Notes under the pieces: generated by a model
Told to the model about the DNA's origin: nothing
The model's database searches: none
What the model saw: the letters and a program-made list of their open reading frames with translations, nothing else
DNA from: Prevotella sp. HJM029
GTDB taxonomy: Bacteria > Bacteroidota > Bacteroidia > Bacteroidales > Bacteroidaceae
Direction: 5' to 3'
NCBI RefSeq assembly: GCF_000599605.1
Contig: NZ_AZHT01000019.1
Coordinates: 1-64,000 of the forward strand
Length of the DNA stretch: 64,000 bases
Program-made: the position numbers and the translations under genes
Part shown: positions 1 to 8,732 of the stretch, piece after piece
How positions within the stretch are numbered: position 1 is the first letter of the stretch
How the letters are laid out: each line of letters begins with the position of its first letter

Positions 1-212
1 TTGGATTGACCAAATAAACAGGCATAAAAAAAGCGGCAGAAGAGAAATTCTTTTGCGCTGCGAAGGTTGCATTATGATGTAAACTATTCATCACTTCACT
101 TTTTTGTTTCACGAGCGCAAAGTTATAAACTTTTGACGAAAGCGAGAAAACTTTTTGTAGGAAAAATTGCGAAATGGTTTAAAAGAGCGGTGAGAAGGGT
201 GGCAACGAAAAG

Positions 213-246
213 CGCCTCTACCTTTTAAAACTGTTGGGCAGAGGCG
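213..246 (-). terminator. Terminator of the WG-like gene
   Basis: A 7-bp stem (CGCCTCT with AGAGGCG) encloses a 20-base loop. Read on the minus strand, it is followed by CTTTTCG. It lies about 25 bases past the stop of the minus-strand gene. The large loop makes it a modest terminator. Confidence 0.5.
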
Positions 247-269
247 TTTGTTGGTCATCGCATAAGCAG

Positions 270-968
270 TTAGGACTCTTTGTCTTCCTTTGCTTTTGCA
301 TGCTTTGTGCCATAACGATCGATGAGCACATGTTTGCGGCCGATGATTCCTTCAAAGTAAGGTGGTTCGGAACGGAGCTGCATATCATCGTAGATGAATT
401 CGGCGATGACGGTGTCTTTTCCGTCGGGCAGAATGAGTCCCATCTTTTTATTCTTCTCGGCAATGACGGGCATGAGGCACAAGTCGTCGATATAGACATA
501 GGGTGTGCGCAGGAAGTCGTATAATGGGTGAACGAGAATTTTTCCTTCATGATTGCGAATGCCAAACTTTCCATTCTGCTCAAAAATCTCATGGAAGCGG
601 ATGTACTTCTTTTTAATGCGTTGCAGATAGGCCACGATGCGCCGAGGATTGTTAATCATGCTGTGCCAATAGCTATAGGTGTCGCAATAATTGGCTGCAG
701 CACGCATGATAACCATCTTCCAATCCAATCCGCTAATGGCTTTTCGGTTGCGGTCGATGTAGTTGGCAATCGCTTCTTCGCGTTGTGGAATACTAAGCTT
801 GGCCAGCGAAGCTTCAAACTTCTCCATCATGACTTTCGATCCCGACATCCCTTTGATGTAACGATGAATTTGTCTACTCATTTCGTTACAAACGAATTTA
901 TCGATTTCTGATAACTCTACTTTGTCTACATAGCGTTCATCAAAATTCTCAGCAGTTATTTTACACAT
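270..968 (-). CDS. WG-repeat-like protein, unknown function
   Basis: A soluble protein of 232 residues with no signal peptide or membrane segment. The N-terminal two thirds is helical and charged and was not recognised. The last 100 residues carry two or three WG/KWG-like units: GKFGIRNHEGKILVHPLYD, then KKMGLILPDGKD followed by EFIYDD, then a weaker KHVLIDRYGTK. The phrasing (aromatic-Gly-hydrophobic, Gly-Lys, then P-x-Y-D) is typical of these beta repeats, whose role is not known. A minus-strand -7 box (TACTTTTG) lies at 992-999, just upstream of the ATG. It is a single gene, divergent from the hemerythrin gene. The WG call is by eye and the repeats are degenerate. Confidence 0.7.
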   Translation of the reverse strand: MCKITAENFDERYVDKVELSEIDKFVCNEMSRQIHRYIKGMSGSKVMMEKFEASLAKLSIPQREEAIANYIDRNRKAISGLDWKMVIMRAAANYCDTYSYWHSMINNPRRIVAYLQRIKKKYIRFHEIFEQNGKFGIRNHEGKILVHPLYDFLRTPYVYIDDLCLMPVIAEKNKKMGLILPDGKDTVIAEFIYDDMQLRSEPPYFEGIIGRKHVLIDRYGTKHAKAKEDKES

Positions 969-1165
969 GGTGAACTTGTTTATGTTTCTCCCAAAAGTAA
1001 TAGTTTTTTGTGGAATGGCGAAAAAAGTTGCTCGAAAATCTCAAGAATGCCTGTAAAAAACGCTCGATTAACCTCTCTTAACCCCATTTTGGGCACATTT
1101 GTGCTGTAGGCGATGATGGTTTTATTGTAAATTTGCACCATAATATTAACAAAAACAAAGAAAAG

Positions 1166-1702
1166 ATGAAAACGATTTATGCATTTGAACAATGGCCATT
1201 AGACTTGTTGGTTGATTATGTGTTGAAGGTGCATCATCGGGGCATTCGCGAAGATGGGCCGATGATTTTAGATAAGCTCATTGCTGTAGCTGAAGCACAT
1301 CGCAATGATGCTCCGAATTTATTGAAGGTAGCCGACCATTTCCGCAATTCGCTCTATGATTTAGACACGCATTGCCACAAGGAGGAACAGGTGCTTTATC
1401 CTTATATTATGGAGATGTGGCGTGCGCATGATTTAGGTCAGCAGGTTGCAGCGTTCCACTGTGGTTCAATTCAAGGGCCAATCCAAGTGATGATGGCCGA
1501 TCATGACGATGAGTTGGCTCGTCACGCGCGTATTGCTGAACTGACAAACAACTACACGGCACCAGCTGAAGCCGATGAGGATTGGCGTGAGGTGCTGGGC
1601 TTGTTGCGTGATTTCCGTGCGGCTTTGGAGGAGCACACGGCGATGGAGAATGAGGTGGTATTCCCCATGTCTTTAAAATTGGAGCAGTTAGCTGTGGAGT
1701 AA
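1166..1702 (+). CDS. Hemerythrin-like (HHE) di-iron protein, RIC/YtfE-like
   Basis: A protein of 178 residues with the hemerythrin-like His/Glu pattern spread over four helices: HHRGIRED, HCHKEEQVLYPYI, ADHDDELARH and EHTAMENEVVFP. This pattern matches the di-iron domain of the RIC/YtfE/ScdA family, which repairs iron-sulfur clusters after oxidative or nitrosative damage. The short N-terminal ScdA_N domain usual in that family is absent, so only the di-iron domain is present. The start MKTIYAF is preferred over an in-frame ATG at 1133, because the latter falls inside the -7 box TAAATTTG (1128-1135). A strong terminator follows the gene. The family call is solid; a role in cluster repair is inferred. 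Confidence 0.85.
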   Translation: MKTIYAFEQWPLDLLVDYVLKVHHRGIREDGPMILDKLIAVAEAHRNDAPNLLKVADHFRNSLYDLDTHCHKEEQVLYPYIMEMWRAHDLGQQVAAFHCGSIQGPIQVMMADHDDELARHARIAELTNNYTAPAEADEDWREVLGLLRDFRAALEEHTAMENEVVFPMSLKLEQLAVE

Positions 1703-1731
1703 AGGTATCTGCACGTCGTTTTAAAAACGAT

Positions 1732-1783
1732 CAAATCGTGCTATAATCTGCTATAGATTGTGGCACGATTTGCATTATTTTTC
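1732..1783 (+). terminator. Strong terminator after the hemerythrin gene
   Basis: A stem of about 18 bp: CAAATCGTGC (1732-1741) pairs with GCACGATTTG (1763-1772), and the stem continues inward with two G-T wobbles to a 5-base loop. It is followed by GCATTATTTTT. It may also serve the DUF4112 operon arriving from the other side. Confidence 0.8.
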
Positions 1784-1830
1784 CTTGTGATGTGGTTGCT
1801 ATTGCAGCGCTATGGTGCAAGCTTTATGTT

Positions 1831-2310
1831 TTATGCAAAAAGTAGTGAGCCAATTTTTGCGACCAGCCAAGCTAATAAGGCAATCATTAAGGCGATAAGT
1901 AGGACGAGCACAACAAGTGTTATAGCAGCTTGTCGAGCCTTGGTGTTCACTTGGTGCATGATGAAGGGGTCGTCGTTGAGAAAACCATCGATAAGAATCA
2001 TGTTCTTTTGGTTTGAGCGATAGAGGAAGTCTATCACGTTGCCAATATAAAAAGGAAGCAGTCCCAAAAGCACGTCGCATAGCATATTATTGAGCAGAGC
2101 CAGTGTGAGGGGAATAGACCGTAGCTTGAAAGCCCCAAAAAAGATGTGAGCAAGGGCAAAGAATGCGGCCACGAAATCACCTATCCCTCCAGGGATGAGT
2201 CCCAAGATTGCATCTAATTGATAGGTGTCTGTGAGGCGTGTTAGCGTCACAATCTGTTGGTAAAGTCGACTCTTCTTGAGTGCTTCTTTTTCAGTTGGCT
2301 TGGTCATCAA
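1831..2310 (-). CDS. DUF4112 family membrane protein
   Basis: A protein of 159 residues that matches DUF4112 by eye. It has an N-terminal amphipathic part with LTDTYQLDAILGLIPGGIGD, a characteristic glycine and aspartate signature. Two hydrophobic segments follow in the middle, and a C-terminal membrane segment lies around residues 130-155. The family's function is unknown. It is the last gene of the minus-strand operon that starts with the DUF2723 gene, and its start overlaps the preceding coding region by 20 bases, which suggests translational coupling. Start could be 2310 or the next Met codon. Confidence 0.8.
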   Translation of the reverse strand: MMTKPTEKEALKKSRLYQQIVTLTRLTDTYQLDAILGLIPGGIGDFVAAFFALAHIFFGAFKLRSIPLTLALLNNMLCDVLLGLLPFYIGNVIDFLYRSNQKNMILIDGFLNDDPFIMHQVNTKARQAAITLVVLVLLIALMIALLAWLVAKIGSLLFA

Positions 2311-3034
2311 ATGCTATAATATGATCCTCGGTTGCTAATTCTCGATATATCTCCGTCATGGCATTGTAGGTGACGTTCATGTTAACTTCGTTCCCACATG
2401 CCATTTTAAAGAGTTCATAGAGGTCGTTGGGCATCTCTTTGATTTGTGTTTCTCCACGCATAACGAGCAGGTTGGTGAGAATGAGCCTATAGACAGATGC
2501 TTGATCAAGGCTGACTTTTTGTGGATTAGCCAATTGGAGAGCCTTGACATAGGTTTTTATAATAAGCCTTACCAAAAGGTGAATGGCTGTGGGCTCATCG
2601 ATGAATGCAAGCTGAATACCTTTGTTGTGCATAGTATAGCTGTTTCCTTTTACATTTAAGCGTCCCTGTAGAAGCAGGGCAAAGTTGTGCTGATATTCGC
2701 TGACAACAGCTTCATAAAGTCGGGGCGTCCTACACACAATTTTGAGATATTGTTTGGCATCTGGAGCTTTATCTTGAAATGCTTCGCACAGTTTCTCGGT
2801 TAAAGTTTCAGCCTTTCTATAGGTGAGTTTTGCCAATACAGGAGCCACAAGCTCCATAAATATGGGATTTAGGTGTTGATAAAAAGCAATCATGAAGGTT
2901 TTTTCTTCTTGAGTTGTATATTGCTTTTTTTTGTTATCCGTAGTCTTTCCATCAAGGATGCCTGTTGCAAAGGCTTCGAAAAAGGCTTTCACGTAGGAAA
3001 GAGCCGCTTGATAGCAGTTAATTTTCTGTGTCAT
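2291..3034 (-). CDS. Conserved hypothetical protein
   Basis: A protein of 247 residues that I do not recognise. It is predicted soluble and largely helical, without a signal peptide. Visible features are a Lys-rich stretch near residue 30 (DGKTTDNKKKQYTTQEEK) and many regularly spaced Leu and Ala. It overlaps queG upstream by 17 bases and the DUF4112 gene downstream by 20 bases, so it is clearly a real, coupled member of the operon. The neighbouring membrane protein might be its partner, but that is only a guess from gene order. Confidence 0.75.
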   Translation of the reverse strand: MTQKINCYQAALSYVKAFFEAFATGILDGKTTDNKKKQYTTQEEKTFMIAFYQHLNPIFMELVAPVLAKLTYRKAETLTEKLCEAFQDKAPDAKQYLKIVCRTPRLYEAVVSEYQHNFALLLQGRLNVKGNSYTMHNKGIQLAFIDEPTAIHLLVRLIIKTYVKALQLANPQKVSLDQASVYRLILTNLLVMRGETQIKEMPNDLYELFKMACGNEVNMNVTYNAMTEIYRELATEDHIIAFDDQAN

Positions 3035-4040
3035 GTTCCCTCCTTTTTGGGGGTAAAGATAGTTTATTTTTTTGTGATGCGCAAGCAGCGGCCTTGATAT
3101 TTCGCATGAGGCCTTGATATTTTGCTCTTTTCACAGCGCTTCCTTTAAAGAGTTTACGATATTCATCTTCAGTTAAATTTTGCCATTGTTCTTGTGTCAT
3201 GGCCATCAGTTCGGGGCGTGGTTGCAGTTCGGGGATGTCGTTGGGTATGGCAAATCGATTCCATGGGCAGGCTTTTAAACATTCATCGCAACCATAAATC
3301 GTGTTGCCTAATGCGGCAGAAAAGGGCGCTGCAATATCAGAACGATTTTCAATGGTCTGGTAGGAAAGGCAGCGAAAGGCATCTATTTCGTTGTCAGATG
3401 TGATGGCTTTCGTGGGACAGGCTTGCAGACATTTGGTGCATTTCCCACATCGATTTTTAGCCGGTTCGTCGTAGAGGAGTGGTTGGTCGACGAGTATCTC
3501 GCCCAAGAAAAACATGCTTCCTGCGTTCGGAATAATCAGTTGATGATTTTTTCCTATCCAACCTAAGCCTGCATGTTCTGCCCAATAGCGCTCTAAGATG
3601 GGGCCTGAATCAACGAAGATGCGGCAGCGTTTTGCTTGTGGATTTTGACTGATGAGGTCGTCTTCAAAACCACAACTCGCCGCCAGCTGGCGCAGTTTGT
3701 GTTTCATAATATCGTGATAGTCTTGCCCAAGGGCATAGTTTGCAATATGATATTCCTGTGGCGCAAAGGTATGTTTAGGCGCATAGTTGAGTGCCACACA
3801 AATGATGCTCTGCGCATTTTTGAGTAACAACCGCGGGTCAAGCCGCTTGTCAGTGTTGTTGTTCATGTAGCCCATGCCCGCAAACTTCTCATCATTGAGC
3901 CATTGTTTCAGGTGTTTGGCTGTCTCTTCGTCTACGGGTTTAGCTTGCGCTATGCCACAAGCAAAAAAGCCGAGGCGTTGTGCTTCGGCTTTGATGTGTA
4001 GGGTTAGGGTTTCTATGTCATTCGAATGTTTTAAATTCAT
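3018..4040 (-). CDS. queG: Epoxyqueuosine reductase QueG
   Basis: QueG reduces epoxyqueuosine to queuosine in tRNA, the last step of queuosine synthesis, using cobalamin and two [4Fe-4S] clusters. The 340-residue protein shows both cluster motifs: CGKCTKCLQACPTKAI around residue 190 and CDECLKACPWNR around residue 245. It also has family signatures such as DSGPILERYWAEHAGLGWIG and GNTIYGCDECL. The start MNLKHSND at 4040 was preferred over the ATG at 4064, because it shortens the overlap with the upstream deacetylase gene to 23 bases. The C-terminus overlaps the next gene. The length fits the short form without C-terminal HEAT repeats. Confidence 0.93.
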   Translation of the reverse strand: MNLKHSNDIETLTLHIKAEAQRLGFFACGIAQAKPVDEETAKHLKQWLNDEKFAGMGYMNNNTDKRLDPRLLLKNAQSIICVALNYAPKHTFAPQEYHIANYALGQDYHDIMKHKLRQLAASCGFEDDLISQNPQAKRCRIFVDSGPILERYWAEHAGLGWIGKNHQLIIPNAGSMFFLGEILVDQPLLYDEPAKNRCGKCTKCLQACPTKAITSDNEIDAFRCLSYQTIENRSDIAAPFSAALGNTIYGCDECLKACPWNRFAIPNDIPELQPRPELMAMTQEQWQNLTEDEYRKLFKGSAVKRAKYQGLMRNIKAAACASQKNKLSLPPKRREHDTEN

Positions 4041-4629
4041 AACCTTCTTTGATGAGCCATTCAAGGGCTTGTGGGAGTGCTGTTTTCAGCTTGTCGATGC
4101 TCTTGAGTGAGTCGTGAAAGGTGATGATAGAGCCGTTTCTGGCATATTTTTTCACATTGTCGACAACATCTTTAGCTTTCATCCATTTAGAATAATCACG
4201 TGTAACGAGATCCCACATGATGATTTTATATCTTCGCCTGAGCCACCAATAGGCTGTGTAGCGCATCCATCCGTGAGGTGGACGGAAAAGGTGTGAGTGG
4301 ATAAGCTCGTTGGCCTTTTCAGTGTTAATGGCATAGGTGATGACCCAATGCTTGAAGGCTCCGATGTGATTGAAGGTGTGATTGCCCACTTGGTGTCCAT
4401 CAGCAACAATTTGATTATAGAGATCGTGATAGCGCAACACATTCTCACCAACCATGAAAAATGTGGCTTTCACATTGTAGTGACGGAGTGTTTCGAGAAT
4501 GAAGGGGGTAGACTCAGGAATAGGACCATCGTCGAACGTGAGGTAAACCGCATGTTCGTTCTTGTCCATTCTCCAAGTCGCACCGGGATAAAGCCAGCGC
4601 AACCATTTTGCAGGTTGTTCTATGAACAT
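4018..4629 (-). CDS. Polysaccharide deacetylase (NodB domain)
   Basis: A 203-residue NodB-type carbohydrate esterase (CE4). These enzymes are metal-dependent and remove acetyl groups from GlcNAc-containing polymers such as peptidoglycan. Visible motifs are YLTFDDGP (catalytic Asp and metal Asp), the HxxxH metal site in GNHTFNHIG, FRPPHGWMR (motif 3), WDLVTRDY, and ITFHDS at the end. No signal peptide is apparent, although the first 20 residues are Trp-rich and could contact the membrane. It lies 15 bases after the DUF2723 gene, inside the same operon. The substrate is unknown. Confidence 0.9.
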   Translation of the reverse strand: MFIEQPAKWLRWLYPGATWRMDKNEHAVYLTFDDGPIPESTPFILETLRHYNVKATFFMVGENVLRYHDLYNQIVADGHQVGNHTFNHIGAFKHWVITYAINTEKANELIHSHLFRPPHGWMRYTAYWWLRRRYKIIMWDLVTRDYSKWMKAKDVVDNVKKYARNGSIITFHDSLKSIDKLKTALPQALEWLIKEGYEFKTFE

Positions 4630-4644
4630 GGTTGCGCTGTGTTT

Positions 4645-7600
4645 TTATTTTCCTTTCTGTATGGGTACATAGCCACCTTTTTCGCGATAATTGACGAACT
4701 TATTTTGGAGAATCTTGTCGGTCTTTCTCGCTAACGTCTTACTGATGAGCGGTGCAATTTTGCTGCATTCCTGCATGATGGTAAACTCACGCAGACAATC
4801 GTTCATTGATATATCGAAGTTGTTGCCAGACAAAGCAAGATAAAAGTCCACGTATTGTTCGCTATTTTTCCATACTGCGTTGAAGAGTTGCTCAGCTTTT
4901 TGCTGCTGCCCTAAGATGGCATAGCATTCGGCCAAGTCAAGGCTTCCACTGACATAGTTATGCGGAATATTGTAGGCTGGTAGAACTTCGAGACATTTGT
5001 CGAGTACTTTCTTTGCCTTTTCATATTTGCCTTCCTTGATAAGTTCTTGTGCCAATTGTGCGAACAGCCTGCGGTGGGTGTAGCACATGCGCATGACAGT
5101 TTCGTCCACATAAAGGCCTTTCTTTTGTAAACCGCCAAACTTATAGCGTGTCATCACATTGCGATAAGTTTTTTCGGTGTCGAAGTTCTTAACACTGCCG
5201 TTCTTGCCATTGTTGGTGGTAGTGAAGGGTGTGATACGATTTGCCAGACCTTCTTGTACAAAGTTATCGCCCAGATTCATATAGCTGCTGGCACCAACGG
5301 TGAGTGCCACATAGACAGGACGCGTCCAGTTGCTACGCGAGATGATCTCGAGCATCATCAAATCGTTTTTGTAAAGGGCATTCTTTCCCGAGAGTGAAAT
5401 CACCATTTGGTTGGGTATTGAGTCTGAAGCCAACATCATGCCGCTCTTTTTTACTGCCGCTTTGTCGATGGTTACATACACCGTGTCGGTAGGAATGACA
5501 TGCATGTTGGCATCTTTTGAGCGCACCCAATATTTCATGATGTTCTTCAACTCGAATGGATTGTCACCAAATTGTGCCTTCGCCTCTGCAGGATGGTCTT
5601 TGTAGAACGAAAGAATCTGCTGCTTCAATTCGGGCTGCACGGTGATATAGTCGTTCGTTCCCGCACAGAAATCCAAGCGTGGCCAGCTAATAGGCAAGCT
5701 GGGTGAGTTGTAGGCCGGACGCTTCATTTGGTCAATATACCAGTCGGTGGCTAAATAACTTAGATTGCACACACGTGCATCGCGGCGCACACCCTCGACT
5801 TCTTGGTTGTACCAAAGTGGAAAAGTGTCGTTGTCGCCGTTAGTAAAGATAATGGGATAACCTTTATCTTGTAGGGTCATGAGATAGTTCTGACCGAAGT
5901 CGCGGCAAGTGTAACGTCCGCTTCTGTCGTGATCATCCCATGTTTGGCTGGCCATTTGAATGGGCACTAAAAGTGCGAGTACTGAAAGACCTGCTGCGAC
6001 AGATGTACCTTTTACATGCAGGTAGCGCTTGGCAAGATCGTAGAGCGCAGCAACGCCCAGGCCACACCAGATAGCAAAAGCATAGAATGAACCAGCATAG
6101 GCATAGTCTCGTTCTCGTGGTTGCACTGGAGTCTGGTTTAGATAGATGACAATGGCGAGACCCGTCATGAAGAACAAAAAGAATATTACCCAAAATTGTC
6201 GAATGCCACGTTTGCCTTTGAACGCTTGCCAAAGTAATCCGATGACGCCGAGTAGGAGTGGTAAGCAATAAAAAACGTTGTGCCCCTTGTTGTTTTTCAG
6301 TTCATCGGGCATTTTGCTTTGGTCACCCAACCGCAAATTGTCGAGGAAAGAAATACCTGTTATCCAGTTGCCATGCTCCAGTTCACCATTGCCTTGGATA
6401 TCGTTTTGCCGACCTGCGAAATTCCACATGAAATAGCGCCAATACATGAAATTGCATTGGTAAGTAAGGAAGAATCTTAGATTTTCCAATTGGTTGGGCA
6501 TTTTTACATTTATGGTTTCGCCACATCGATCATAACTCACATCGTGTCCATCAATGCCCCCCATCCATGCTTCATAGTCTTCTGCATGGTCGTTATCATA
6601 CATACGTGGGAAGAGCATGTTTTGAGCATATTTGTATTTGCTCTTGTGGCTCACCACAAAGTAAGAATCCTTTTCGCTGGCATTAGCTTTTTCCTTACGT
6701 CCATAGATGGGCGCACCCTCGTCCATATCGGGAAGACAGCGATCACCATTAATTTTTAAAGCAACTTGTGAACTATAGGCTTGTCCGTAGAGTAGTGGGC
6801 GATCGCCATATTGATCACGGCTCAGATAGCTGCCCAAGGTGAAGATATCCTCGGGCGAATTTTGATCCATTGGGGGATTGGCCGTGGAGCGAATCACGAT
6901 GACGGCATACGATGAATAACCAATCATGATCATGAGCAGGCAGAGCAACGAGGTGTTCTTGATGCGTGCGGTGACCAAGTTCACCTTTTTACCATCCACC
7001 ACATGTTTGTAGTTGAGCACAAACCATAATGCTGCTAACACAACAATGCCTATGCAGACGGCCGACCAGCCATAACCATAGAATGGGATGCCCAGCATAC
7101 CTACAGCAGCCACAAATGAAATATTACTACGTTGGTTACTCTTGTTAGCATAGCTTTCGTAGATGGCCCAAAGCACGATGCCCACCAAAAGAATAATGTA
7201 GATGATTTCGCCTGTATTGAAAGGACAGCCGAGGGTATTGACGAAGAACAGTTCAAACAATCCGCCTACGGTGATAATACCTGGCACAATGCCATAGAGT
7301 ACGCCAGCCACAATAACGAAAGAAACAATCAAAGCAATGAGTGATCCTTTGAGTTCTATGTTGGGGAACTTGCGATAGCAGAACACCAGCACGATGGCGG
7401 GAATACAAAGTAGGTTCAACAAGTGCACGCCGATACTCAAGCCTGTCATATAGGTGATGAGGATGAGCCAGCGGTCGCTGTGAGGCTCATCAGCATGATC
7501 TTCCCATTTCAAAATGAGCCAGAAAACAATTGCTGTGAAAGCCGATGAATAGGCATACACTTCACCTTCAACAGCCGAGAACCAAAAGGTGTCGCTGAAG

Positions 7601-7995
7601 GTGTAAATCAATGCTCCCACCAAGCCCGATGCTTCAATGATAATCCATTTTGAAAGGGTCAGCTGACTCCAATCTTTCAAGATGAGCTTGCGAGTGAGGT
7701 GGGTGATGCTCCAAAAGAGGAACATGATGGTGGTGGCACTCAGCAGAGCACTCATCGTATTGACCATGCGTGCCACATTCGATGGGTTGCTCACAAATTG
7801 TGAAAAGAGATTGGCTGTGAGCATGAAGAAAGGTGCCCCAGGGGGGTGACCTATTTCGAGTTTATAACCTGTAGTGATAAATTCTGGGCAATCCCAGAAG
7901 CTTGCTGTCGGTTCAATGGTCGAACAATACACGATGGCAGCAATCAAGAATGCGAGCCAACCTAGCGCATTGTCCACTAATTTGTAGTGTCTCAT
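4645..7995 (-). CDS. DUF2723 multi-pass membrane protein (glycosyltransferase-like)
   Basis: A large protein of 1116 residues typical of Bacteroidota DUF2723 proteins. The N-terminal part begins with a membrane segment and CSTIEPTASFWDCPEF, then GHPPGAPFF and WFSAVEGEVYAYS. Acidic and Gly/Pro signatures of this kind recall GT-C fold glycosyltransferases such as PMT. About 12 membrane segments fill the first 350 residues and the region around residues 580-700. A long extracytoplasmic part follows, then TPR-like helices (LAQELIKEGKYEKAKKVLDK). It is the first gene of a five-gene operon; a -7 box TACCTTTG lies at 8037-8044 on the minus strand. The GT-C role is inferred and the substrate is unknown. 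Confidence 0.88.
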   Translation of the reverse strand: MRHYKLVDNALGWLAFLIAAIVYCSTIEPTASFWDCPEFITTGYKLEIGHPPGAPFFMLTANLFSQFVSNPSNVARMVNTMSALLSATTIMFLFWSITHLTRKLILKDWSQLTLSKWIIIEASGLVGALIYTFSDTFWFSAVEGEVYAYSSAFTAIVFWLILKWEDHADEPHSDRWLILITYMTGLSIGVHLLNLLCIPAIVLVFCYRKFPNIELKGSLIALIVSFVIVAGVLYGIVPGIITVGGLFELFFVNTLGCPFNTGEIIYIILLVGIVLWAIYESYANKSNQRSNISFVAAVGMLGIPFYGYGWSAVCIGIVVLAALWFVLNYKHVVDGKKVNLVTARIKNTSLLCLLMIMIGYSSYAVIVIRSTANPPMDQNSPEDIFTLGSYLSRDQYGDRPLLYGQAYSSQVALKINGDRCLPDMDEGAPIYGRKEKANASEKDSYFVVSHKSKYKYAQNMLFPRMYDNDHAEDYEAWMGGIDGHDVSYDRCGETINVKMPNQLENLRFFLTYQCNFMYWRYFMWNFAGRQNDIQGNGELEHGNWITGISFLDNLRLGDQSKMPDELKNNKGHNVFYCLPLLLGVIGLLWQAFKGKRGIRQFWVIFFLFFMTGLAIVIYLNQTPVQPRERDYAYAGSFYAFAIWCGLGVAALYDLAKRYLHVKGTSVAAGLSVLALLVPIQMASQTWDDHDRSGRYTCRDFGQNYLMTLQDKGYPIIFTNGDNDTFPLWYNQEVEGVRRDARVCNLSYLATDWYIDQMKRPAYNSPSLPISWPRLDFCAGTNDYITVQPELKQQILSFYKDHPAEAKAQFGDNPFELKNIMKYWVRSKDANMHVIPTDTVYVTIDKAAVKKSGMMLASDSIPNQMVISLSGKNALYKNDLMMLEIISRSNWTRPVYVALTVGASSYMNLGDNFVQEGLANRITPFTTTNNGKNGSVKNFDTEKTYRNVMTRYKFGGLQKKGLYVDETVMRMCYTHRRLFAQLAQELIKEGKYEKAKKVLDKCLEVLPAYNIPHNYVSGSLDLAECYAILGQQQKAEQLFNAVWKNSEQYVDFYLALSGNNFDISMNDCLREFTIMQECSKIAPLISKTLARKTDKILQNKFVNYREKGGYVPIQKGK

Positions 7996-8224
7996 TTATT
8001 TTAATTAAAATATTTCTATTCTTGAAACTATGCCTGCAAAGGTAATACATTTCAAGAAGAATGGTTAATCTACACCATAGAAATTTGTTGCTGTGTGATT
8101 GTAGCAATGTTTTCTTGCTACAATTTTCTTAAAATCTGTTTGTTTTGAATGTTAGTAGTATTTCTACAAGTACACAGAAATGTGACGCGAACCATGCAGG
8201 AATATTCACAAGCAATTTGCAAAA

Positions 8225-8263
8225 GATGAAAAAGAAAGCAGTCATTCTGTTTAGAATGGCTGC
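8225..8263 (-). terminator. Terminator of tRNA-Cys
   Basis: A 10-bp stem with one mismatch (GCAGCCATTC with GAATGACTGC), loop TAAACA, followed on the minus strand by TTTCTTTTTC. It starts 12 bases after the tRNA 3' end. Confidence 0.8.
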
Positions 8264-8274
8264 CTTTTGTTTCG

Positions 8275-8345
8275 AGGTACCTAGCAGAGTCGAACTGCTC
8301 TACACGGTTTTGCAGACCGTTACCTAACCGATCGGCCAAGGTACC
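8275..8345 (-). tRNA. tRNA-Cys (GCA)
   Basis: A 71-base tRNA read on the minus strand. The acceptor stem GGTACCT pairs with AGGTACC, the anticodon arm is ACGGT-CTGCAAA-ACCGT with anticodon GCA at 8311-8313, and the T arm is AGCAG-TTCGACT-CTGCT. The discriminator base is U, as expected for tRNA-Cys. The D loop is short. CCA is not encoded. A consensus promoter lies upstream and a terminator downstream, so it is a monocistronic tRNA gene. Confidence 0.97.
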
Positions 8346-8361
8346 ATTGTTTTTGTGGTTG

Positions 8362-8393
8362 CAAAGGTAGGGTAAATAATCAATCTAACCAAA
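8362..8393 (-). promoter_or_regulatory. Promoter of tRNA-Cys
   Basis: On the minus strand, TTTG (8393-8390), a 20-base spacer, then TACCTTTG (8369-8362). This is an exact fit to the Bacteroidota housekeeping promoter and is placed about 11 bases before the likely transcription start. Confidence 0.8.
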
Positions 8394-8401
8394 TATATTG
8401 C

Positions 8402-8563
8402 TTATTTTTTTGATTTCTTTTTGCATTTCTCATATAATCCACATCCTGCACAATGGTAATCTTTACAAGCTAAATTTTGCTTAATACTTTTGTAGATGCG
8501 CCATGTGGCATAACCTATGGCTGTGATGAGAATTAGGATAATGATGAGATATTGGATGTTCAT
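8402..8563 (-). CDS. Small Cys-rich membrane peptide (FeoB-associated-like)
   Basis: A 53-residue peptide starting MNIQYLIII. It has a single N-terminal membrane helix (residues 3-20), followed by a basic cytoplasmic tail with four Cys arranged C-x4-C-x2-C-x5-C (CKDYHCAGCGLYEKC) and a Lys-rich end. The layout matches the FeoB-associated Cys-rich membrane proteins, which usually sit beside the iron transporter FeoB; no feoB is seen here. The start at 8563 was chosen over an upstream in-frame ATG (8659), because the upstream extension is unlike any membrane start. The Cys tail suggests metal binding, which is inference. Confidence 0.7.
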   Translation of the reverse strand: MNIQYLIIILILITAIGYATWRIYKSIKQNLACKDYHCAGCGLYEKCKKKSKK

Positions 8564-8695
8564 ATTATGCTCTTTTTTTATTATCATGTTGAAAAGACAC
8601 GACGTTTTTTTATAGAATTGTTGTTGCAACAGTCTATTTCTTTTTGCAATATTCGTCATTTTCTATGGATTGAGCAAATAAAAGCTTAAAAATGA

Positions 8696-8726
8696 TTTGT
8701 GTATTCAAAATTATTCTCTATCTTTG
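8696..8726 (+). promoter_or_regulatory. Promoter of a candidate small RNA
   Basis: TTTG at 8696-8699, a 19-base spacer, then TATCTTTG at 8719-8726. This is a consensus Bacteroidota promoter with no open reading frame of any size downstream before a terminator at 8772-8806. Confidence 0.75.
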
Positions 8727-8732
8727 CCCATG

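Noticed and set aside
4040-4064. Upstream start for QueG at 4064
   Set aside because: It adds eight residues (MNGSSKKV) inside the deacetylase gene. The internal Met at 4040 gives the normal QueG N-terminus and a smaller overlap.
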